From Mycobacterium kyorinense (GTDB lineage: Bacteria > Actinomycetota > Actinomycetes > Mycobacteriales > Mycobacteriaceae), in assembly GCF_002101735.1 (NCBI RefSeq), contig NZ_LQPE01000147.1, positions 43,770-107,769 on the forward strand: 64,000 nt of DNA, given 5' to 3'. Below the pieces are notes generated by a model, which was given only the letters and a program-made list of their open reading frames with translations, ran no database searches and was not told the DNA's origin. Below are positions 58,735 to 64,000 of this stretch, piece by piece; the stretch's first letter is position 1, and the number at the start of each line of letters is the position of its first letter. Both the position numbers and the translations under genes were made by a program.

Positions 58735-59646
58735 CTAAAGCGAGCGGATGTCCTGCACCGGCAACCGCGCGCCGCGGCGCGGCTCATAAGCCAGCCCGCT
58801 GGCCTCCAGCAAACGGACCACTCGGTGACGGTGAGGCCGCATGGGTGCCAGCAACTCGACCATGACGTCGTCCACGATCGGATAGCCCAACAGCGTCCAG
58901 CCGATCATCTTGGGAATGTGGTAATCGCCGACCGACAACGCGTCGGGGTCGCCGAACGCGCGCTGCGCGGTCTCGGCCGCCGTCCACACGCCGACACCCG
59001 GCAGCGACGTCAGCGCTTCGCGCGCCTGCATCGCGGGTCGCGCCACCAGCCGTTCCAGCGACGCCGCCCGCTGCGCACAACCGACGACGGTACGAGCGCG
59101 TCCGGGGTCCACGTTGGCGCGGTGAAACTCCCACGACGGGATCGTGCGCCACACTTCGGCCGACGGGGGTACCCGCATGCGTGCCGGCGCCGGCCCGGGC
59201 GCCGGCGTCCCGAACTTGGTCACCAGCACCCGCCAGGACCGGAACGCGTCGGCGCCGGGCACCCGCTGCTCGAGGACGGCCGGAATCAGCGCCTCCAGCA
59301 CCCGTCCCGTACGGCCCAGCCGCAGATGCGGAACCTTCCGGTGCGCGGCGGCGACAGTGGGATCACTCGGCACGAAATCCGAGGCGTCGTCGTCCGCGCC
59401 GAGGAAAGCCGGCAGCGCGTCAAGGAACTCTTGGGCGCCGCTGCCCCATGCGGTGCATTCGACGGCGTCGGCAGCCGCACGCGTGAGCCGCGCCGTGACG
59501 GGTCCGCTGGGCAACAGGCTGGTCCGCCAGATCGCGCCGTCGTCGGCTATTTGGAAGCACGGGTCGCGCGGGCCGCGGCGCAGCGGCGCCAGCGTGATCC
59601 CGGGACTGACCACGCCCGGGAACGTGACGGTGCGGGCGGTCTTCAC
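58735..59646 (-). CDS. DNA-3-methyladenine glycosylase-like HhH-GPD protein (Rv0142-type)
   Basis: About 303 residues. It has the helix-hairpin-helix LTSLPGVGVWTAAETAQRAF and, after it, DPDALSVGDYHIPKMIGWTL with the catalytic Asp of the HhH-GPD superfamily. An upstream domain holds VLEALIPAVLEQRVPGADAF, with the second Glu/Gln site. It is AlkA-like and probably excises damaged bases. GTG at 59646 is preferred because it gives the family length; the frame stays open upstream but has no good start. Confidence 0.8.
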   Translation of the reverse strand: MKTARTVTFPGVVSPGITLAPLRRGPRDPCFQIADDGAIWRTSLLPSGPVTARLTRAAADAVECTAWGSGAQEFLDALPAFLGADDDASDFVPSDPTVAAAHRKVPHLRLGRTGRVLEALIPAVLEQRVPGADAFRSWRVLVTKFGTPAPGPAPARMRVPPSAEVWRTIPSWEFHRANVDPGRARTVVGCAQRAASLERLVARPAMQAREALTSLPGVGVWTAAETAQRAFGDPDALSVGDYHIPKMIGWTLLGYPIVDDVMVELLAPMRPHRHRVVRLLEASGLAYEPRRGARLPVQDIRSL

Positions 59647-59706
59647 TTCCAAAGGATCATAGGTTCCGCCGTGGACAATTGACCCATTGCTGTCTTCCGC
59701 GACAGG

Positions 59707-60102
59707 ATGGCGGTTGTGACCACCCCGTTCGACGACCCGCAGGCCGAACTGGCGTGGATGTTTTTGCAATGCCTCTCCGAGGGCGCCGACGTCGACGAGT
59801 GCTTCACCTTGCTCAGCGACGACTTCACCTATTGGAGCATCGACACCCGCAAGTCGATCGACAAGGCAGCGCTGCGCCGCGAGGTCGAGCGGCGCACACG
59901 CAGCCTGCACCTCAACTTCGACCTCATCCGCTGCCTCAACGACGGCGAAAACGTCGCGATCGAAGCGCAGGGCGAAGGCGTCACCTCCGACGGCGTGCGC
60001 TACGACAGCCCGTTCGTGTTCATCGTCGAGACCCGCGACGGCCTCATCACCTCGGTGCGTGAATACAGCGACACCCGGTTGGCGGCACAGGTTTTCGGCT
60101 AA
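59707..60102 (+). CDS. SnoaL/NTF2-like protein (Rv0141c-type)
   Basis: The 131-residue protein has LSEGADVDECFTLLSDDFTY, ALRREVERRTRSLHLNFDLI and YDSPFVFIVETRDGLITSVR, the cone-shaped SnoaL fold that binds hydrophobic ligands. The role is unknown. Its end overlaps the convergent DUF427 gene by 4 bases. Confidence 0.83.
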   Translation: MAVVTTPFDDPQAELAWMFLQCLSEGADVDECFTLLSDDFTYWSIDTRKSIDKAALRREVERRTRSLHLNFDLIRCLNDGENVAIEAQGEGVTSDGVRYDSPFVFIVETRDGLITSVREYSDTRLAAQVFG

Positions 60103-60479
60103 TCAGGCTCGACGCTGATCTCGGCCTTGTCGGGATAGAACGCGACGTGACCGGCGATCGCCGCCACCGCCGGGTAGGGCTCGCGGTAGGTCCAGATCAC
60201 GTCGTCGACGGTGTCGCCGGCCGCGGTGGTCACGTTGTAGTAGCTGGCTTCGCCCTTGAATGGGCAGTAGGTGCTGGTGTCGCTGGGCGTCAGCCGCTCT
60301 GAGACCACGTCGTCGAACGGAATATATTGCACCACAGGGATAGTCGCCTCACGGAGGCCCAGCGCTGCGCGTGTGTCCGCGATGATCTCCCCCTTGACGC
60401 GAACCCGGACCCGCCCTGCGGTCGGTTCGATCGTGATCGGGTGCCCGGCGGTTGGTTCCAAGACAGGACGGTGGCTCAT
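60099..60479 (-). CDS. DUF427 protein, single domain (Rv0140-type)
   Basis: The 126-residue protein has GRVRVRVKGEIIADTRAALG, IPFDDVVSERLTPSDTSTYC, PFKGEASYYNVTTAAGDTVD and DVIWTYREPYPAVAAIAGHV, the complete DUF427 domain. ATG at 60479 has GAGGAG about 9 bases upstream and gives exactly the length I recall for Rv0140. Function unknown. Confidence 0.88.
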   Translation of the reverse strand: MSHRPVLEPTAGHPITIEPTAGRVRVRVKGEIIADTRAALGLREATIPVVQYIPFDDVVSERLTPSDTSTYCPFKGEASYYNVTTAAGDTVDDVIWTYREPYPAVAAIAGHVAFYPDKAEISVEPD

Positions 60480-60545
60480 GGTGACATCTCCTCGAGTGGT
60501 GAATAGCAGATGTAACACCAGGCTACGGTGAACATTCCCGGCAGC

Positions 60546-61257
60546 TCAGAACGCGTAGCGGTGGTATTGCGCCATGTTGGCCAACGCCGGCACCAACGCC
60601 ATGGCCTTGCCCGTGGCGCGGGCCGAGGCCGGCAGTTGCGCGAAGGTGGGCGACTCGAACCAGCGCTGCCAGGCCAGCAGCCGCACGCCGGGCATCGCGC
60701 CGAGGATGTCTTCGGGTTTGTTGATGGCCCACCGCAGCGTGGAACCCGATCGCCGTACCACCGAGTTGAGCACCTGCGAGCGGATCCCGAGCCAGTTGAA
60801 CGCGTCGAATTGCAGCTCGCCCGAGCCGAATCGGTCGACCACGCGGCGCAGCAACGCGACCCCGTCGTGCTCGGTGAGGTACATGGTCAGGCCTTCGCCG
60901 ATCATCAGCGTGGGCCGGTCGGCAGGAATGTCTGCCAGCCATGCCGGGTCGGTCACCGACGCGGCGACGACGTGATAGTGCTCGCCACCCGGGTAGAGCT
61001 GCGTGCGCAGCGCGATCACCTCGGGATAGTCGACGTCGTACCACGCCACGCCGGGCCCCGGCTGCAGCCGACGGCGCGCGGCGCGCGTTGATAGTCGTTT
61101 TCGTCCAGTCGTAATCGATGCGCTCGACGATTTCCTTTGCGTACCGATCGCCCAGGATCGGTTTCGCGAAGTCGGCGTCCAGCGCCTTGGCATAGAACGT
61201 CGCCAGCATGGTTTGCGGCGCACCGCTCAGATCGACGGACACCTTTTCAGTGGTCAC
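60546..61257 (-). pseudogene. LCM-family methyltransferase pseudogene lacking motif I
   Basis: The 5' part in one frame reads VTTEKVSVDLSGAPQTMLAT to GDRYAKEIVERIDYDWTKTT, and the 3' part in another frame reads RLQPGPGVAWYDVDYPEVIA to ALVPALANMAQYHRYAF. Against the intact paralogue at 43676 the segment carrying SAM motif I (LHLGCGLD), around 45 codons, is absent between them, and the frame shifts at the junction near 61075-61090. GTG at 61257 and TGA at 60546 bound the remnant. It cannot make an active methyltransferase. Confidence 0.8.
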
Positions 61258-61319
61258 GTAGCCCGAGGCTAGTCCTGCCCTCGGGCGCCGGCTGTCCTGA
61301 ACGACGGTCGGCGTGGTGT

Positions 61320-62333
61320 TCAGCCGGCGGTGGTGGTTTTGCCTCTGGCGTTTCGCAGCTCGGCCCAGAACCGGGCGGCTTCTCGGATGGATTCCTCGAC
61401 CGGCCTTGGCTGCCAACCTAATTCGCGGACTGCCTTGCTGTGGTCGACGGGGGCTTCGGCGCGCATCATCCGCACCGACGCCAGACTGAGTTCGGCGTCT
61501 TTGCCGGCCAGTCGGGCCCGCAGGCTTCCGATCGCTGCGAGTGTGTAGAGCATCGGCACCGAAATCGCGCGCCGGGGCGGCGGCACACCGGCCTCGTCGG
61601 CGGCGATGCGCACCACCTCCTTCAACGGCATCATCTTTTCCGAGATGAGGTAGCGCTCGCCGTTGCGGCCGCGCTCGGCGGCCAGGATCAACGCCCGTGC
61701 GGCGTCGTCGACGCCGACGACTTCCAACTCGATGCCGTCCATCAGGAACGGCAGCTTGCCGAACACCGCGCCCGCGATGAAGGCGCCGTGCGGGGTGCGC
61801 CCCCAGTCGCCGCTGCCGTAGGTCGTCGACACACACATTGCGACGGCGGGCAAAGCGTGCTGCGCGGCGTACCGCAGCACCAATTCCTCTGCCTGGACCC
61901 GGGATTCGACGTAGGGCGTCAATCCGCGGCGGACGATCTGGTCGTCTTCGGTGGCCACGTGGCCGCGCCGCCGCCCGACCGTCGCATAGCTGCTGGTGAA
62001 GACGAACCTGTGCAGATCCGCATCTTTCGCGACGTCGAGGACGTTGCGCAGGCCGTCGACGTTGGTGGCAAACAGCGGCGCCGGGTCACGCAGCCACGCG
62101 CGGGTGTCGACCACGCAGTAGTACACGTCGTCGACGCCGTCCATCGCCTCGCGCAGCGTGGCGGTGTCGAACACGTCGCCGTGGAATCGGGTGACCGACA
62201 GATCGTCGATGGATCGGGTATTGGCGTTGGGACGCACCATCGCCCGCACGTCGGCGCCGTCGCCGACGAGTTGGCGGGTCACGTGCGAGCCCAGAAAGCC
62301 GTTGGCGCCGATAACCAGTTTGGGTGCGTTCAC
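61320..62333 (-). CDS. NAD-dependent epimerase/dehydratase (Rv0139-type)
   Basis: The 337-residue extended SDR has LVIGANGFLGSHVTRQLVGD as cofactor motif, GVDDVYYCVVDTRAWLRDPA, Ser-rich FTSSYATVG and a YxxxK-like position YVESRVQAE in which the Lys is replaced by Arg. It resembles dihydroflavonol reductase-like or 3-beta-HSD-type enzymes. GTG at 62333 overlaps the SnoaL stop (GTGA). Confidence 0.87.
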   Translation of the reverse strand: MNAPKLVIGANGFLGSHVTRQLVGDGADVRAMVRPNANTRSIDDLSVTRFHGDVFDTATLREAMDGVDDVYYCVVDTRAWLRDPAPLFATNVDGLRNVLDVAKDADLHRFVFTSSYATVGRRRGHVATEDDQIVRRGLTPYVESRVQAEELVLRYAAQHALPAVAMCVSTTYGSGDWGRTPHGAFIAGAVFGKLPFLMDGIELEVVGVDDAARALILAAERGRNGERYLISEKMMPLKEVVRIAADEAGVPPPRRAISVPMLYTLAAIGSLRARLAGKDAELSLASVRMMRAEAPVDHSKAVRELGWQPRPVEESIREAARFWAELRNARGKTTTAG

Positions 62334-62836
62334 GCAGATCCTCCGTATTGCTGCATCCAGCGGGCGGCGTCGTCGTCGAGCGTGCCGAGTTCTTGCGCTT
62401 TGCGGCACCACTTCATCGCGGCCGCCACGAAGCGCAGCGGGTTGTAGATGTCTTCCTGGCGGCACCACAGGCCGTCGCCGGCGTAAGTGACGATCGAGAT
62501 GTTGGTCGCGCTGATGATCGTGCCGTCGCCGGGATCTTTCATCGGATTGTCCAGCTCGCAGATGATCCGGCCGCCTGCCTCGTCGATGACCGACCACAGC
62601 GACGGAAATGCCGTCATGTGGCTGCCCGGGAACGTCGTCATGGTCTTGCGGATCCAGGCCCGCACCTCGTCGCGGCCCTTCATGGTGCCCGCGGCGTGTT
62701 CGATGTAGTCGACGTCCGGCGTGTAGTGCTCCACCCAGGCGTCCCAGTCCCTGGTCTCGGCGGCCCGGGCGACGGTCTGCTCGAAGACCTCGAACGCCGC
62801 GGCCAGTTCGTCGCGGCTGAAGGTGCGGGTGGTCAC
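62330..62836 (-). CDS. SnoaL/NTF2-like protein (Rv0138-type)
   Basis: The 168-residue protein has FEVFEQTVARAAETRDWDAW, EHYTPDVDYIEHAAGTMKGR and MTAFPSLWSVIDEAGGRIIC, then a Trp-rich WCRQEDIYNPLRFVAAAMKW. It is coupled to the epimerase gene, so the two probably act together on the same metabolite. The start is at 62836, divergent from msrA over about 55 bases. Confidence 0.85.
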   Translation of the reverse strand: MTTRTFSRDELAAAFEVFEQTVARAAETRDWDAWVEHYTPDVDYIEHAAGTMKGRDEVRAWIRKTMTTFPGSHMTAFPSLWSVIDEAGGRIICELDNPMKDPGDGTIISATNISIVTYAGDGLWCRQEDIYNPLRFVAAAMKWCRKAQELGTLDDDAARWMQQYGGSA

Positions 62837-62892
62837 GGGAAAACTAGAACACGTTCTACCCAGCTTTGTCGAGCAGTTCCTATCCTCGAAGC

Positions 62893-63411
62893 ATGACGAG
62901 CAATAACAAGGCGATCCTGGCGGGCGGCTGCTTCTGGGGCATGCAGGACCTGATCCGCAAGCAACCCGGCGTGGTGTCGACGCGGGTCGGCTACACCGGC
63001 GGCGAGAACGCCCACCCCACCTACCGCAATCACCCCGGCCACGCCGAGGCCATCGAGATCATCTACGACCCGGCGCGCACCGACTACCGCAGGCTGTTGG
63101 AGTTCTTCTTCCAGATCCACGACCCCACCACCAAGAACCGGCAGGGCAACGACGTCGGGACCAGCTACCGGTCGGCGATCTTCTATCTCGACGACGAGCA
63201 GAAGCGGATCGCGGAGGAAACCATCGCCGACGTCGACGCGTCCGGGTTATGGCCGGGCAAGGTCGTCACCGAAGTGACGCCCGCCGCGGAGTTTTGGGAG
63301 GCCGAGCCCGAGCACCAGGACTATCTGGAGCGCTACCCCAACGGGTATACGTGCCACTACGTCCGCCCCGACTGGAAGTTGCCGCGCCGCGCCAACGTCG
63401 AGCAGACGTAA
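62893..63411 (+). CDS. msrA: Peptide methionine sulfoxide reductase MsrA
   Basis: The 172-residue enzyme has the active-site GGCFWGMQDLI with Cys13, and RVGYTGGENAHPTYRNHPGH, EIIYDPARTDYRRLLEFFFQ and HDPTTKNRQGNDVGTSYRSA as in all MsrA proteins. It repairs oxidised methionine, methionine-S-sulfoxide, using thioredoxin. ATG at 62893 is used in preference to the 27-base upstream frame. It ends in a hairpin shared with the next gene. Confidence 0.95.
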   Translation: MTSNNKAILAGGCFWGMQDLIRKQPGVVSTRVGYTGGENAHPTYRNHPGHAEAIEIIYDPARTDYRRLLEFFFQIHDPTTKNRQGNDVGTSYRSAIFYLDDEQKRIAEETIADVDASGLWPGKVVTEVTPAAEFWEAEPEHQDYLERYPNGYTCHYVRPDWKLPRRANVEQT

Positions 63412-63451
63412 AATCGCACTGCGACAACTGAAATCGTGCGATTCTGCGTCT
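63404..63451. terminator. Bidirectional hairpin between msrA and the hotdog gene
   Basis: Arms AGACG plus AATCGCAC pair with GTGCGATT plus CGTCT, separated by a 3-base mismatch in each arm and a 16-base loop. It overlaps the msrA stop and sits in the 49-base gap before the convergent gene's end, so it can end transcription from both sides. Confidence 0.65.
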
Positions 63452-63460
63452 TCTCGCCGG

Positions 63461-63928
63461 TTATTTGGCGTGCGCGCGTAGTTGGTAGAGGCCGCGGGTG
63501 GTGGCGACGGTCTGACCGTCTGCGTCGGTGACCACCGCCTCCAGTTCAAAGTCGGCCTTGCCGCGCTCGGCGGCCTCGGCCTCGATGCGCGCGATCGTCC
63601 GCTCGTCGAGGCTGGCTTGGGCGCGCACGTCGGATTTGGCCATCGCGACGAACTGGATGTCGAGGCTTTTGACCAATGGGAAGTACTTGGCGCTGTCGAA
63701 GGTGACGAGCGGGATGATGCCGCCGAGGACTTCGGCCACGGTGAACAGCACGCCGGCATAGATGACGCCGAAGTGGTTGCCGTTGCCCTCGGCGGGCACC
63801 GTTGTGGCCGCGAAACCGGGCCGGGCCTCGACGACCTTGACGCCCATCTTGTGCGCGATCGGGATGGTGGACGCCATGGCGCCGTTCATCATGTCGGCGA
63901 GGTTGGCTTGGGCCCCTGAGGCGGTCAC
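63461..63928 (-). CDS. DUF4442/PaaI-like hotdog thioesterase
   Basis: The 155-residue hotdog protein has GMNGAMAS-like N-terminus (ADMMNGAMASTIPIAHKMGV), EGNGNHFGVIYAGVLFTVAE with the HFG position typical of DUF4442, and ERGKADFELEAVVTDADGQT. It probably hydrolyses acyl-CoA or is a related hotdog enzyme. GTG at 63928 has AGAGG upstream. Confidence 0.82.
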   Translation of the reverse strand: MTASGAQANLADMMNGAMASTIPIAHKMGVKVVEARPGFAATTVPAEGNGNHFGVIYAGVLFTVAEVLGGIIPLVTFDSAKYFPLVKSLDIQFVAMAKSDVRAQASLDERTIARIEAEAAERGKADFELEAVVTDADGQTVATTRGLYQLRAHAK

Positions 63929-64000
63929 TCCTGTACCTCTTCTCTTGCAGGCGCGAAGAGTGCGTCTGTGGTAGGGATGGGACGGGAGCCGGGGTGACGG

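Overview
The window is a high-GC actinobacterial chromosome segment whose gene content and order match the mce1 region of a mycobacterium. Read right to left, conserved blocks follow the order I recall for M. tuberculosis Rv0137c to Rv0178: msrA, a SnoaL protein, an NAD-dependent epimerase, DUF427, a second SnoaL protein, a DNA glycosylase, TetR with two SAM methyltransferases, aldehyde dehydrogenase, SDR, quinone oxidoreductase, ptbB, fadE2, pntAa-pntAb-pntB, a 43-codon micro-ORF, TetR, a FAD oxidase, adhE1, a thioesterase, an SRPBCC protein, mce1R, fadD5, yrbE1A-yrbE1B, mce1A-F and four mce-associated genes. A Dps protein very like that of M. smegmatis, the missing PE genes and many extra catabolic genes point to a non-tuberculous mycobacterium. 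I cannot name the species.

Layout. 1-4.6 kb: flanking genes (the 3' end of a phosphodiester glycosidase, GNAT acetyltransferase, threonine aldolase, PPOX/F420 protein, methyltransferase, a cytochrome P450 N-terminal remnant and a DUF1275 membrane protein). 4.6-19.6 kb: the mce1 operon on the minus strand (fadD5, yrbE1A, yrbE1B, mce1A-F, mam1A-D), most genes joined by 4-nt or longer stop/start overlaps. It encodes a lipid (fatty or mycolic acid) importer with its acyl-CoA ligase. The GntR repressor gene mce1R diverges from fadD5. 20.4-22.5 kb: SRPBCC protein, thioesterase, adhE1.

22.5-39.1 kb: an accessory catabolic island lying between adhE1 and the Rv0161-type FAD oxidase, which are neighbours in M. 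tuberculosis as I recall its map. It holds two P450s, a Baeyer-Villiger-type monooxygenase, SDRs, a zinc dehydrogenase, an HpcH/HpaI aldolase, a family III CoA-transferase, thioesterases, an SMP-30 lactonase, an SRPBCC protein, an APH-like kinase, a NIPSNAP-like protein, an unknown protein and two close TetR paralogues. Four copies of one operator-like motif with constant internal spacing sit at all four main promoters of the island. I infer a single TetR regulon for uptake or breakdown of an unidentified cyclic or branched substrate. A broken vapBC toxin-antitoxin module is lodged inside it.

39.1-64 kb: FAD oxidase and acyl-CoA dehydrogenase, hydrolase, MarR with methyltransferase, TetR, transhydrogenase, fadE2/ptbB, the redox and methyltransferase block, pirin and Dps, the DNA glycosylase and the msrA block. 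Features to look at first are the island operators, the competing inverted repeats around the pirin start codon, the toxin stub next to vapB, and a methyltransferase pseudogene that has lost its SAM-binding motif. I saw no tRNA, rRNA, CRISPR array, transposase or integrase.
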